This document shows positions 40,476-49,741 of a stretch of 64,000 bases of DNA, piece by piece; position 1 is the first letter of the stretch; each line of letters begins with the position of its first letter. The notes under the pieces were generated by a model. That model saw nothing but the letters and a program-made list of their open reading frames with translations. It was not told the DNA's origin and ran no database searches. The DNA is from Ruminococcus sp. (GTDB lineage Bacteria > Bacillota > Clostridia > Oscillospirales > Ruminococcaceae): assembly GCA_017484095.1 (NCBI GenBank), contig JAFUTU010000032.1, positions 1 through 64,000 on the forward strand, written 5' to 3'. Made by a program: the position numbers and the translations under genes.

Positions 40476-41819
40476 ATGAGTGTAAAAAATACTTTGACTA
40501 TATGGTTCGGTAAGTTTATGGTGAAATGCCTCAGACTTATCGGCAGAGATGCGGGCAATGCCCCTGGGCTGGTGTTGTGGACGCTCAATAAGGACTGCCT
40601 TAAAGCGTTCAAGGTGGAATGTCCTATCATCGCTGTGACAGGTACTAACGGAAAGACCTCGGTCACCAATTATCTTAGCCACATTTTTGCATCGGGCAAG
40701 GGCAAGATAATAACAAACACACAGGGCAATAACCTCGACACGGGAATTTGCTCGCTTCTGCTGGCTAACTGCGATATGAAGGGCAGGGTAAAGGCTGACT
40801 ATCTCGTGCTGGAGACTGACGAGTCTCATGTGCCGGTCATCTATTCAAAGCTGAAGCTTGAGACACTGGTGCTCCTGAATTTCTTCCGCGACCAGCTTGA
40901 CAGAAACGGTGAGGTGGAAACGCTGATCCTGAAAGTGAAAAAGTTTCTGGAGAGCTTTGAGGGAAATGTTGTGCTCAATGCTGATGACCCGAACGTTGCA
41001 AGGCTCGGCAGGGCAAACCCGAACAACAAGAACATTTTTTATTTCAGCGTAGAGCGCTACAGCGGCGCCACAGATGAGCCCTATGAGGTAGGAGAGGGAA
41101 AATTCTGTCCGTTCTGCGATACGGAGCTTGTTTACGACTACTATCAGTATTCTCATGTTGGTCGTTTTCATTGCCCGAAGTGTCATTTCGGTGAGGACAA
41201 GCCGTACACTCTAATAAAAAATGTTGACCTGAGCGAACCGTCATTTGAGGCTGACGGAGAGACCTACAAGACTGCACACAACAGCATTTACTATATGTAT
41301 AATCTTGCTGCGGTTTACACTGCTGCAAAGCTTTATGATTTTAACAAAGAGATATTTCACGACACCTTTGAGCACTTTGAGGTTAACAACGGCAGACTTG
41401 AAACGTTCAGCATCGCAGGCAGTGAGCTTATGGTGAACCTTGCGAAAAACCCTGTAGGTGCGAATATGACGCTCAGGGTAATGAATGAGCAGGAATGTGA
41501 GAAGGAGCTGCTGTTCGTACTGAATGATAATCTTGCGGACGGGCACGACGTTTCGTGGATATGGGATATAAACTTTTCTGTCTTCCGTGATGTTACCCGT
41601 GTGGTGACCTCGGGAACGAGAGCTTATGACATTGCGATAAGGATAAAGTGTTCGGGCTATGACCCTGACAAGATAGTTGTAAGACCCGACCTTGACGACG
41701 CTATGGAAGAGCTTTTCAAGAACACGGGAAGAAAATTTGCTATAGCGAATTATACGGCTGTTCAGCCGACAAGGGCAGCTATAAAACGATATAAGGAAAG
41801 GAGAGAGGCAAATGGCTGA
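40476..41819 (+). CDS. murT: lipid II isoglutaminyl synthase, MurT subunit
   Basis: A 447-aa Mur-ligase-like protein. The ATP loop is AVTGTNGKTSVTNYL. A cysteine-rich insert (KFCPFCDTELVY and FHCPKCHFGE) gives the four-cysteine zinc ribbon typical of MurT. The C-terminal domain (about 310-447) is the MurT-specific part. With GatD it amidates D-glutamate in the lipid II stem peptide. It overlaps gatD by 8 nt. Essential in many Firmicutes. Confidence 0.93.
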   Translation: MSVKNTLTIWFGKFMVKCLRLIGRDAGNAPGLVLWTLNKDCLKAFKVECPIIAVTGTNGKTSVTNYLSHIFASGKGKIITNTQGNNLDTGICSLLLANCDMKGRVKADYLVLETDESHVPVIYSKLKLETLVLLNFFRDQLDRNGEVETLILKVKKFLESFEGNVVLNADDPNVARLGRANPNNKNIFYFSVERYSGATDEPYEVGEGKFCPFCDTELVYDYYQYSHVGRFHCPKCHFGEDKPYTLIKNVDLSEPSFEADGETYKTAHNSIYYMYNLAAVYTAAKLYDFNKEIFHDTFEHFEVNNGRLETFSIAGSELMVNLAKNPVGANMTLRVMNEQECEKELLFVLNDNLADGHDVSWIWDINFSVFRDVTRVVTSGTRAYDIAIRIKCSGYDPDKIVVRPDLDDAMEELFKNTGRKFAIANYTAVQPTRAAIKRYKERREANG

Positions 41820-42558
41820 GCTGAAGCTTTTGCATATGTACCCTAACCTCCTTGACCTTTACGGTGACAGCGGCAACGTTGAGATTCTGAAATACCGCTG
41901 CGGACTGCGCGGTATAGAGATGAATGTAAGCAGGCGTATAATAGGGGACAGAGATACTGATTTTGAGAGTGCGGATATTATCTACCTCGGCGGAGGAGCG
42001 GACCTTGAACAGCAGATGCTGGCAGACGATCTTTTAAAGTGTGCTGACGGTATAAGGGCTGCTTATGAAAAGGGAGCTTTTCTGCTTATGATCTGCGGTG
42101 GATATCAGCTGCTGGGGCAGTATTACCTTGATTCAAACGGTGAGAAGATAAAGGGTCTGGGGCTTTTTGACTACTACACCGAGGCATCTTCCGACAAGAG
42201 GAAGCGCTGCATCGGCAACATAGTTATTGAGACACAGATAGGCGATGAGAGCTACAAGGTGATAGGGTTTGAAAATCACGGCGGTCAGACAAAGGGTGTA
42301 AAAACTCCGTTCGGAAAGGTGCTTTCAGGAAACGGAAATGAGTTTTCAAGCGAGATAGAGGGCTATATGGAGGACAATGTGATAGCGACATATCTGCACG
42401 GACCTTTGCTTTCTAAAAATCCGAAGCTGAGCGACAGGATAATAAGCTATTGTATGAGCAGGAAGACAGGTGAGAAATATGTTCCTGCCGCTGTGAACGA
42501 CAAGCTTGAAGATGAGTGCCGCGAGGTGCTGCTGGAGAGACTTCTCGGGGAGAAATGA
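41812..42558 (+). CDS. gatD: lipid II isoglutaminyl synthase, glutamine amidotransferase subunit GatD
   Basis: A 248-aa class I-type glutaminase. The nucleophile Cys lies in LLMICGGYQLLG, and the catalytic His in ATYLHGPLLSKNP. It supplies ammonia to MurT. LLHMYPNLLDLYGDSGN at the N-terminus is a family signature. Confidence 0.93.
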   Translation: MAELKLLHMYPNLLDLYGDSGNVEILKYRCGLRGIEMNVSRRIIGDRDTDFESADIIYLGGGADLEQQMLADDLLKCADGIRAAYEKGAFLLMICGGYQLLGQYYLDSNGEKIKGLGLFDYYTEASSDKRKRCIGNIVIETQIGDESYKVIGFENHGGQTKGVKTPFGKVLSGNGNEFSSEIEGYMEDNVIATYLHGPLLSKNPKLSDRIISYCMSRKTGEKYVPAAVNDKLEDECREVLLERLLGEK

Positions 42559-42559
42559 T

Positions 42560-42898
42560 ATGTTTTTCAGAAAGAAAAAAAGCCCCGAAACGGAGCTTGA
42601 AAAGAGACTTAGGGACCTTAAACTAAGAAAGATAAACTATGTTGATGACGGGTTTGACACACTCGGTACGGAAATGAACTCAGACCCCAAAGCTATTATG
42701 AGGTTGAAGCCTGTCAACTACTACGCGATAAAGCACAGCTATATTCTTGCAAGGCTTTACAGCTCTGAGGATATGGAAGAGAACTACGTACAGTTTTTCC
42801 GATTTGAAAGTGAGCACCAGTGCGGCAAGACTAAGATATATCAGCTTGACCGTGAGCTCACGGCTAAGGTGCTCGCAAAGGTAGGGATAATCGTATAA
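42560..42898 (+). CDS. hypothetical protein downstream of gatD
   Basis: A 112-aa charged protein, starting MFFRKKKSPETELEKRLRD. No signal peptide or membrane helix is seen, and one cysteine is present. I recognise no family. The ATG at 42560 follows the gatD stop by 1 nt and is the third gene of that operon, ahead of a strong terminator. A supporting role in wall amidation is only a guess from position. Confidence 0.7.
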   Translation: MFFRKKKSPETELEKRLRDLKLRKINYVDDGFDTLGTEMNSDPKAIMRLKPVNYYAIKHSYILARLYSSEDMEENYVQFFRFESEHQCGKTKIYQLDRELTAKVLAKVGIIV

Positions 42899-42901
42899 GT
42901 G

Positions 42902-42937
42902 AAAAGACGCCGACTGTCATCGCAGCAGGCGTCTTTT
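42902..42937. terminator. terminator between the murT operon and GH42 gene
   Basis: AAAAGACGCC (42902-42911) pairs with GGCGTCTTTT (42928-42937). T and A tracts on both sides make it usable in both directions, for two converging genes. Confidence 0.9.
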
Positions 42938-42949
42938 ATGTTTTATAGT

Positions 42950-44905
42950 TTATTTGCCCTCTTTGATGACTTTGCATTCAAACGCGGAAAGCTCAATGGT
43001 CTTACCGTTCAAAACAAAGGTCTCGGGGTGTTCATTGTTATTGAATATGAAAGTAAAGGATTGGTCATTATTCTCTCTGACGGTGAGCTCGACATTTCTC
43101 GGGAGGTCAGTGATATAAGGCGTGCCGTTGGCATCGTATATCTTTTTCATAAGGGCTTTGTAAAAGTCTCTTCTTCCGACTGCGCCTACATACCAGCACT
43201 GTCCCTTGCCGAACTTATTGCAGGTAAGGAAGGTCTCTCCCTCAAGAGTTCCTGAGGTGAATTCACCGAGAGCTGACACCTCAGCATCTGATGACAGCTC
43301 CAGCGATTCAGACCACTTTTCAGCGTCGTATTCATTGCCGTCTATATTTACCTTAACACGGTTATAGCCAAGCGGTTCAAATTCACTGACGATACAGCCC
43401 GAGACATCGTCTATTCCGCAGGGAACAGGTTCCATAGGGCAGGTGTTTTCGGTGTTCTTGATAAAGCTTCTCGGTGTGATGACGAGGGTGCCGCCGTTTT
43501 TTACGAAATCGCGGAGCGACTGCTTTACCTTATCGGAGCACATGAACAGAGCAGGCGCTATAACTGTTTTATAAGATGACAGGTCGGTTTCGGGAGATAC
43601 AATGTCGCAGCCCTTGCCGAGAGATGTAATGCCGTCATGGCAGCCCTTTAGCTGATCGTAATAGTGCAGACCGTATGACTGCTTTTGCAGATAAAGTGCA
43701 GTGTCGCAGTCGGGTGAGTAGAGAAGGGCAGTATCGTTTTTGATGATGCTGTCTTCGGGGATAGAGAGCGATCTGAGCTCATTTGCGAGCTGTGTGAACT
43801 CACCGAGCCTGCGGGTATCTCTGTTGCTGTGATCCAGCAGCCCGAACCAGAACATCTCTGCTCCCTTTGAGGCGCTTCTCCAGCGGAAGAATATGACTTT
43901 ATCGGCTCCGTGTGCAACAGCCTGCATACCGTAGCCTTTTATCATGCCCTTCCTCGGTGCGGCAGAGGGCGGTGACCAGCACCCTGCAGGACCTGCCAGC
44001 TGTTCCATTATCCAGAAGTTTTTATTCTTTATACCTCTGATAAGATCGAGGTGAAATGCGTGCGTGTAGAGCGCATCGGGGTCATCGGGCAGGCGTGATA
44101 CTGGATAGTTATCATATGATGCTACATCGAGTTCACGGAAAAGGTCATAGAAATCGGGAGGATACTCACAGAACCATGTGTTAGTGGTTATTATGGTATC
44201 CTTGCAGATACTTCTGATGATCCTTGCCTGGAAATTAGAGAAATCAGCTGCAAGCTCTTTGCCGAAGCGTTCCCATTCAAGCATATAGGAGGGATTGTAC
44301 CAGCCGATATTATAGGTGCCATAGGGAGGGTCTATCTGCTCAAAGGAGGAATAGCTGCCGCTCCATACATTCATTCCCCAGAGGTCATTCAGCTTATCAA
44401 TGCTGCCGTATTTTGCTTTAAGGCGTTTTCTGAACCTGTCGTTGCAAAGCTCGCAGCAGCACTGAGAGGCTTCAAGCTCATTGTCTGTCTGCCAGCCTAT
44501 AACATGGGGCTCGTCTTTATATCTTTCACAAAGCTTTCTTATCAAGAGTTCAGATCTTTCTCTCACAACTGGTGAGCTGTAGCACCTGTGACCTCTTATT
44601 CCGAGAGCTATTTTTTTGCCTGAACGGTCAGTCCAGATCGCCTCAGGATATTTTTCGTAAAGCCAGCGCGGCGGACAGTTTGTGGGCGTGCCAATGATGA
44701 TATCTATGCCCGCATCGGAGAATATACGCACTGTCTCATCGAGCCATTCAAACTCAAATCTGCCCTCCTCGGGCTCCAGCACAGACCACGCGAACTCTCC
44801 GATACGTATAATGCTGACGCCTGCCTGCTTCATTCTTTCGGCGTCCTCGCGCCACAGGCTCTTATCCCAGTGCTCGGGATAATAATCAACACCTAAAGTA
44901 ACCAT
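42950..44905 (-). CDS. GH42 family beta-galactosidase
   Basis: A 651-aa glycoside hydrolase. The acid/base Glu lies in GWQTDNELEAS and the nucleophile Glu in FWIMEQLAGPAGCW. A four-cysteine zinc site typical of GH42 is visible around ASQCCCELC. The TIM barrel takes residues 1-380, followed by the trimerisation domain and a small beta domain. No signal peptide, so it is a cytoplasmic enzyme acting on imported galactosides (from galactan or similar oligosaccharides). GGAGG precedes the ATG. Confidence 0.92.
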   Translation of the reverse strand: MVTLGVDYYPEHWDKSLWREDAERMKQAGVSIIRIGEFAWSVLEPEEGRFEFEWLDETVRIFSDAGIDIIIGTPTNCPPRWLYEKYPEAIWTDRSGKKIALGIRGHRCYSSPVVRERSELLIRKLCERYKDEPHVIGWQTDNELEASQCCCELCNDRFRKRLKAKYGSIDKLNDLWGMNVWSGSYSSFEQIDPPYGTYNIGWYNPSYMLEWERFGKELAADFSNFQARIIRSICKDTIITTNTWFCEYPPDFYDLFRELDVASYDNYPVSRLPDDPDALYTHAFHLDLIRGIKNKNFWIMEQLAGPAGCWSPPSAAPRKGMIKGYGMQAVAHGADKVIFFRWRSASKGAEMFWFGLLDHSNRDTRRLGEFTQLANELRSLSIPEDSIIKNDTALLYSPDCDTALYLQKQSYGLHYYDQLKGCHDGITSLGKGCDIVSPETDLSSYKTVIAPALFMCSDKVKQSLRDFVKNGGTLVITPRSFIKNTENTCPMEPVPCGIDDVSGCIVSEFEPLGYNRVKVNIDGNEYDAEKWSESLELSSDAEVSALGEFTSGTLEGETFLTCNKFGKGQCWYVGAVGRRDFYKALMKKIYDANGTPYITDLPRNVELTVRENNDQSFTFIFNNNEHPETFVLNGKTIELSAFECKVIKEGK

Positions 44906-44914
44906 GATTACCTC

Positions 44915-44956
44915 CTAAAAAACAACTTCGCAGGGGGCTCTGCACCCTCCTGCGAA
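44915..44956 (-). terminator. terminator of the cyclophilin gene (minus strand)
   Basis: CTTCGCAGGGGG (44925-44936) pairs with CCCTCCTGCGAAG (44944-44956). On the minus strand TTGTTTTTT follows, then the GGAGG of the GH42 gene. Confidence 0.85.
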
Positions 44957-44964
44957 GCCCGTTA

Positions 44965-45444
44965 TCATTCTTCGATAAGAGTAACGCTTTTCATTACCTG
45001 CGGCTGAAGCGGCTTGTCACGGAAATCCGTATCTGCCGATGCGATCTCGTCAACTACCTCGATGCCCTCGATCACCTTGCCAAAGGCAGCATACTGACCG
45101 TCAAGGTGAGGTGCGTCCTTGTGCATGATGAAAAACTGTGAGCTTGCGGAATTCGGATCCATAGCTCTTGCCATTGAGAGAACGCCTCTTGTGTGCTTTA
45201 TCGGGTTGTTAACGCCGTTTATAAGAAATTCTCCCTTGATCTTCTTATCGGAGCCGCCCGTGCCGTTGCCGAGAGGGTCGCCGCCCTGTATCATAAAGCC
45301 GGGGATTATCCTGTGGAAGCCGAGCCCGTTATAAAAGCCCTGCTTTACAAGTCCGACGAAGTTCTCGACAGTTATCGGAGCTGCTTCGGGGTAGAGCTCG
45401 AGGGTTATTTTCTTTCCGTTTTCCATTTCGATCTGTGCTTTCAT
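44965..45444 (-). CDS. peptidyl-prolyl cis-trans isomerase, cyclophilin type
   Basis: A 159-aa cytoplasmic cyclophilin. FHRIIPGFMIQGGDPLGNGTGG is the family signature (split here around its catalytic Arg), with SQFFIMHKDAPHLDGQYAAFG as the second active-site segment. It speeds proline isomerisation in folding proteins. AAGGAG lies upstream. The next upstream gene on this strand is an integral membrane protein; linkage appears incidental. Confidence 0.93.
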   Translation of the reverse strand: MKAQIEMENGKKITLELYPEAAPITVENFVGLVKQGFYNGLGFHRIIPGFMIQGGDPLGNGTGGSDKKIKGEFLINGVNNPIKHTRGVLSMARAMDPNSASSQFFIMHKDAPHLDGQYAAFGKVIEGIEVVDEIASADTDFRDKPLQPQVMKSVTLIEE

Positions 45445-45501
45445 TTTTTCTTCTCCTTTTTATCTGATAGTTTTATGATCTTGCAGATCAGTTTTTTGTA
45501 T

Positions 45502-46014
45502 TCATCGCTGAGCTTTTTTACGTTTTTTATAGTCGGGATCTTTATACTTGTGCTTATATACTATATCAAACACAGGCAAAGCTATCATCATAAGAGGTAT
45601 GAACGTCATCAGCCCGCTATAGAAATACTGGCAGTGATAATAGGAATTCTGTTTGATAACCGCCCAGTTCCATGAAGTGAAGAACACTGCTATTATAAGT
45701 GTGAGGATATCGGCGTACATTTTTATAAGTACCCGGTATTTCTCATTGCCTTCTTCAGTAAGCTTTGGGGATTCCTTCAGCTTGTCCGAGAGAAACCTTG
45801 ACAGCTGCAAAAGTGCCGTCAGTACAGGTCCTGCGACAAAGGGATAAAAGCCGAACTTTTTGCTGGCATAAACGTCAAAATCCTGCGAGTCAAAGTGTAT
45901 ACCTATCTGATCGTCAAGGCTCTTATATGCGATGAGGAACCATATCAGCGACCCGATATAGAGCACAGCCGTAACTGCCATGGTGATCAGGTGGAACCTT
46001 TTCATTTTATTCAC
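45502..46014 (-). CDS. DUF1648-like membrane protein
   Basis: A 170-aa protein with about four hydrophobic helices. The segment QIGIHFDSQDFDVYASKKFG resembles the DUF1648 domain found in SdpI-like immunity and related proteins. The GTG start at 46014 has GAGGTG 6 nt upstream and is preferred over the ATGs at 46005 and 46023. It may be cotranscribed with the cyclophilin gene, 57 nt downstream. Function unknown. Confidence 0.65.
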   Translation of the reverse strand: MNKMKRFHLITMAVTAVLYIGSLIWFLIAYKSLDDQIGIHFDSQDFDVYASKKFGFYPFVAGPVLTALLQLSRFLSDKLKESPKLTEEGNEKYRVLIKMYADILTLIIAVFFTSWNWAVIKQNSYYHCQYFYSGLMTFIPLMMIALPVFDIVYKHKYKDPDYKKRKKAQR

Positions 46015-46026
46015 AAAGATCACCTC

Positions 46027-46061
46027 AAAAAAAGTTCGGTATCCCGTCGGGGATACCGAAC
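46027..46061 (-). terminator. terminator after the 46072-47345 gene pair (minus strand)
   Basis: GTTCGGTATCCC (46034-46045) pairs with GGGATACCGAAC (46050-46061), and on the minus strand seven T follow. Strong. Confidence 0.92.
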
Positions 46062-46071
46062 GAAACAGTCG

Positions 46072-46593
46072 TTACTTCTTTTCCTTTTTCTTAGGCAGCC
46101 AGCCCTTTTCAAACTGATCCATCAGCTGGCGGAAGTATATAGTCTCTGCTGTAGGGACCTTCTTGAACATTCCCGATTTCTCATAGGTATCGCAGATGAT
46201 GAAGTCTCTCTTGCCTTCGCTGTCAAGAATACTGAAAAGTCTGTCGCTGCGGCAGAAGGTACCGTCGCCGTTTATGCGGTTCTTGTCAAAGCAGCAGAAA
46301 ATATCCTTAGCGATGAGCTCTGCGAGCTTTGTCGTTTTTTCATACTGGCTCAGCTCGCTCCACTTGTCAAGATCCTCTTTGTAGAACTCCAGTACAGGTA
46401 TGCCGTTGACCTCCATTCTCTTGTAGATCCTTGCAAGACATCTTGCTGCGTCTTCCTCGGTAAGCTTTTCGAGCCTAGCGTTTTTAAATTCCAGTATATA
46501 AGGCTCTATGGTAGCATAAAAAAGCTTATCATAGGGGAACGGCTTGCCTTTACCCGAAAACTTGATTATAGGGTTGTCTGTGTTTATGTTCAT
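46072..46593 (-). CDS. hypothetical protein
   Basis: A 173-aa soluble protein with no signal peptide or membrane helix. It has a lysine-rich end (WLPKKKEKK) and two cysteines in IFCCFDKNR. I recognise no family. GGGAG stands 7 nt before the ATG. It is 32 nt downstream of the acidic coiled-coil gene and shares its terminator, so the two form an operon. Confidence 0.7.
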   Translation of the reverse strand: MNINTDNPIIKFSGKGKPFPYDKLFYATIEPYILEFKNARLEKLTEEDAARCLARIYKRMEVNGIPVLEFYKEDLDKWSELSQYEKTTKLAELIAKDIFCCFDKNRINGDGTFCRSDRLFSILDSEGKRDFIICDTYEKSGMFKKVPTAETIYFRQLMDQFEKGWLPKKKEKK

Positions 46594-46625
46594 TTTATCG
46601 CTCCCGTTGCTTATTTTTTTACGGC

Positions 46626-47345
46626 TTACTCGCCATATTTTTCGTTGAATTCCTTTACCTTGTTCTCAAGATAATCCTGATCCATTTCCTGGATCTCGTC
46701 GTCATCACCGCTGTGATCTATAGTGCCAAGCGCCTCGACCTCGTGCTCCTCGGCAGCCACACCCTGTATATCCTTATACTCGGGATAATCCTCGGGCTTC
46801 TTTGCATAGGGCAGGTCAGCTACCTTTGCGTCGGTCTCCTCCTGAGTTATCTCAGCGATGTTGCCCTTAGCAGCTTCTTCTTCAGCAGTCTTTTTGTCAT
46901 GCTCATCGTACATCTCCTGCATCTTGTCCTCGATGCCTGCGATGTGCGCTTCGGTTATGTCTTCCTTGTGAGACTCAAGATACCTTGCGTGCTCCTCTGC
47001 ATAGAGCTTCTCATACTCCTCCTGAGCATCGGAAACCTCACCCTCCTGTACGGGGTTCACGTCAAAATCCTTGTAGGTCTCAACAGGCTTGTTCTTTTTC
47101 TCCTCAAGCTCCTTTTCGAGCTCAGCCATTTTGCTCTTTATGGTCTCAGGCTCGATGTTATCGTTCACCTTTTCCTCGTGAACCGCATCGTCCTTCTTTT
47201 CTTTTATCGTAACAGTATCGCCGTCTTTCTTCGGTGCCCTTACCGGTGCTCCCCAGATGTCATCCGCATTGACAGCGCTATTAGCTTTTTTTGGTGCTTC
47301 CGACGCACTTTGTGCCGCCGTGTTCTTCTTGCTGAAAAGACCCAT
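46626..47345 (-). CDS. acidic, coiled-coil-rich hypothetical protein
   Basis: A 239-aa, strongly acidic protein with Glu/Lys-rich stretches likely to form coiled coil at about 65-95 and 105-175. The N-terminus MGLFSKKN is followed by a disordered Ala/Lys segment containing WGAPV. No membrane helix. No recognised domain. It is divergent from the J-like gene at 47650 and may work in the same, unknown process. Confidence 0.7.
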   Translation of the reverse strand: MGLFSKKNTAAQSASEAPKKANSAVNADDIWGAPVRAPKKDGDTVTIKEKKDDAVHEEKVNDNIEPETIKSKMAELEKELEEKKNKPVETYKDFDVNPVQEGEVSDAQEEYEKLYAEEHARYLESHKEDITEAHIAGIEDKMQEMYDEHDKKTAEEEAAKGNIAEITQEETDAKVADLPYAKKPEDYPEYKDIQGVAAEEHEVEALGTIDHSGDDDEIQEMDQDYLENKVKEFNEKYGE

Positions 47346-47395
47346 ATCTATTAAGCCCCCTTTTAGATTTCAATAATATAAATATTATTAAATCT

Positions 47396-47424
47396 ATTAT
47401 ACTATATTTCTGCCCAAATTGCAA
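47396..47424 (-). promoter_or_regulatory. promoter of the acidic protein operon (minus strand)
   Basis: On the minus strand: -35 TTGCAA (47424-47419), a 17-bp spacer, and -10 TATAAT (47401-47396). The gap 47346-47649 between the divergent genes is very AT-rich; I see no confident promoter for the plus-strand gene. Confidence 0.72.
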
Positions 47425-47649
47425 ACAATTTCACACAAACATTTTGCAACATTTTTCACCTGTTCTTTTGTACACTTTGCGTTCAATTCACGTTTAGTTA
47501 ATAAAAAATTAAACAATAGTCAAAGTAATGCAATGCTAAATTTGTTATACTTAATTTGTAAAATGTTTTTACCTAATATTAAAATTTATAACAAATTAAT
47601 ATTTCAAAGCAGGACGGAAAACAGCCGTGCTGCGAAAGGAGAAGAAAGT

Positions 47650-49650
47650 ATGGCGAGATCTACACTTGGCGTTACCGCTACAGAGCTGTTCGCCTGCAAC
47701 CCGTACAGAATACTCGGAGTTGCTGTTGACACACCCGCAAAGCAGATCCACGATGTTTATACGAAGCTTCTGGCTATGGCGGCAGTCGGACAGACTGACG
47801 GCTATAAGACGGAGTATGATTTCGATTTTCTGCCACCGTTCACGAGGACAGAGAAGGATCTGAAGACCGCTTACGGAAAGCTTGCCAGCCTTGGCTATAA
47901 GTGTTTTGCTTTTTCCGATCCGCTGTTTTCGGCTCCGCTGAATATTGATGATGTAATGCTCAACCTTGAGGATATAACCTGCTATGACTGTTTCCTCAGG
48001 TGCTATATGTGGCTTATAACCAATGACAGAGAATTTGAGGAGCCGGAGCTCTGGGTGCCTCTGTGTCAGTACATTGACAAGCTGATAAAGTCAACTGAAA
48101 AGGACTGGCCGAAGTATTTCGACCACAGAGCAGCCTCCGATGAGGACGAGGCTGCTGCTCTCAGAGGGTTCCATGCGACATTCTCTGACCTTATACTGCT
48201 GCCGATAAAGGAGCTTGTAAGGGGCTCGATGAAGTTCAAGTCTGCACTGGCTATACTGGCAGCTGCTGGTGTTGATGTAGAAGAAAAATTTGAAAAGATA
48301 GATATCCCTCAGGCAAACAAGCCTGCACCCGGTATGCCTGCGCCAAAGCTTAAGATAGCTGTTAAGGACGGAGAGGAATACTACGATGTGAACACGGGTT
48401 CAATGGTAAGCTTTGCGGCTACATCGCCCTCTGCTGTTGAGAGCAATGAGTTTGCAGCGGCTGCTTCGGCAATATCTGCTGATGCGATAACAGCTGATGA
48501 GCCTGAGCCGAGTGTTGTGCCTAAGCCGAGCGTACCTTCGCCAAGCGTTCCGACACCGAGTGCTGCTGCTCCGAGCGAGCCTGCAGCAGCTGGGGCACCC
48601 GAGGAAGAGCTGCCGCCGCTGAAGCACGTTGAGGAGATAACTGCTCCTACCGGCAGGAGAAAGGTAGTTATACCTCCTAAGGATGAAAGCGAGCCTGTAT
48701 CCGAGATACCGAGACCGAGTGGTCCTACGCCGAGCGAGCCTGTATCTGCGATACCGAGACCCAGTGTGCCGACACCTAGTGAGCCAGTTGCTGAGATGCC
48801 TAAGCCAAGCGTGCCCACACCTAGCGTACCTGTGGCTGAGACACCTGCGCCTGCAGCCGTTGAAGCTGCTGAGCCTGAGATAGATCCTACAAAGGCATTT
48901 GCTGACGGCGGAGTATCTGAAATGAGGGCAAAGGGTCTTAAGATACACGCGCCTGTGGATATGTACGCAAAGGACAAGGATAAGGACAAGGAGGAGATGG
49001 AGCCTGTCGTTTACAAGGCAGGGGCATCCTCGTCGTCAGCTCTTTCCGGATTTGCTGTACACAGCGGTGATTTTGACAAGTCCAAGACTGCTGCGCCTGC
49101 CGCAAAGAAGCCGTTCAAGAAGGAGAACAAGGGTCTTGCCGATCTTATAGATATGGCTGACAGCGCTACAGTTGATGCTGCGCTTTCCGAGGAGGACGAG
49201 CAGAGCCTTTACACAGACGTTCTCATCAAGATGCTGCGTGAGACAAGAAGCACCAAGAAGATGGAGTCTGTTGACACTAACAAGGTGTATGACAACGGTG
49301 ATGCAATGGGCTCGGCGCCTGTTGTAACGCAGGGTCAGGAAATGGTATCTATCGACACGAGCACAATGGACGAGTCACGTCTGGGTGCATCAAGAGAGGA
49401 CCTTGACAAAGAGACCGATGCAAGAAAGCTCTTTGAGCAGAAATACAAGGACGTTAACATCAAGGATATGATAAATCCGACACTCAGCGGTAAGATGAAG
49501 GGTAATTACAGTGTTAATACCGCTTATGCTGATTATGAAAAGAAGAAAAAGGAAAACAGATCGGCGATAAGCACTGTGGCAGGCATACTTGGATTTGTTA
49601 TACTGCTGCTGCTTATAGTAGTGTTCCTGATGTGGTTCGGTCTGTTCTGA
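47650..49650 (+). CDS. tail-anchored protein with J-like N-terminus and proline-rich repeats
   Basis: A 666-aa protein. Residues 15-45 (NPYRILGVAVDTPAKQIHDVY) resemble the start of a J domain, but no HPD triad is seen, so co-chaperone action is doubtful. A folded region extends to about 220. Then comes a Pro/Ser/Val repeat region (about 285-415) built on units like PSVPTPSEPVAE. One transmembrane helix lies at the very C-terminus (VAGILGFVILLLLIVVFL). The protein would face the cytoplasm from a tail anchor. ATG 47650 has AAAGGAGAAG before it; the reading frame is open upstream but that part has no coding character. Family not recognised. Confidence 0.75.
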   Translation: MARSTLGVTATELFACNPYRILGVAVDTPAKQIHDVYTKLLAMAAVGQTDGYKTEYDFDFLPPFTRTEKDLKTAYGKLASLGYKCFAFSDPLFSAPLNIDDVMLNLEDITCYDCFLRCYMWLITNDREFEEPELWVPLCQYIDKLIKSTEKDWPKYFDHRAASDEDEAAALRGFHATFSDLILLPIKELVRGSMKFKSALAILAAAGVDVEEKFEKIDIPQANKPAPGMPAPKLKIAVKDGEEYYDVNTGSMVSFAATSPSAVESNEFAAAASAISADAITADEPEPSVVPKPSVPSPSVPTPSAAAPSEPAAAGAPEEELPPLKHVEEITAPTGRRKVVIPPKDESEPVSEIPRPSGPTPSEPVSAIPRPSVPTPSEPVAEMPKPSVPTPSVPVAETPAPAAVEAAEPEIDPTKAFADGGVSEMRAKGLKIHAPVDMYAKDKDKDKEEMEPVVYKAGASSSSALSGFAVHSGDFDKSKTAAPAAKKPFKKENKGLADLIDMADSATVDAALSEEDEQSLYTDVLIKMLRETRSTKKMESVDTNKVYDNGDAMGSAPVVTQGQEMVSIDTSTMDESRLGASREDLDKETDARKLFEQKYKDVNIKDMINPTLSGKMKGNYSVNTAYADYEKKKKENRSAISTVAGILGFVILLLLIVVFLMWFGLF

Positions 49651-49661
49651 TGATAATTCCG

Positions 49662-49687
49662 GGCTCCGCTTTTGCGGAGCCTTTTTT
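49662..49687 (+). terminator. terminator of the J-like gene
   Basis: GGCTCCGC (49662-49669) pairs with GCGGAGCC (49674-49681), followed by TTTTTT. Confidence 0.92.
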
Positions 49688-49688
49688 C

Positions 49689-49717
49689 TTGACACAAGGG
49701 CTTAAAAATGTTAAAAT
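49689..49717 (+). promoter_or_regulatory. promoter of the FliB-like gene
   Basis: -35 TTGACA (49689-49694), a 17-bp spacer, and -10 TAAAAT (49712-49717), directly after the terminator. Confidence 0.75.
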
Positions 49718-49741
49718 CTGATTAGGAAAGGGGGCTTTGCT

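Noticed and set aside
47419..47649. A 77-codon N-terminal extension of the J-like protein
   Set aside because: AT-rich sequence with no coding character; AAAGGAGAAG before ATG 47650 gives a clear start.
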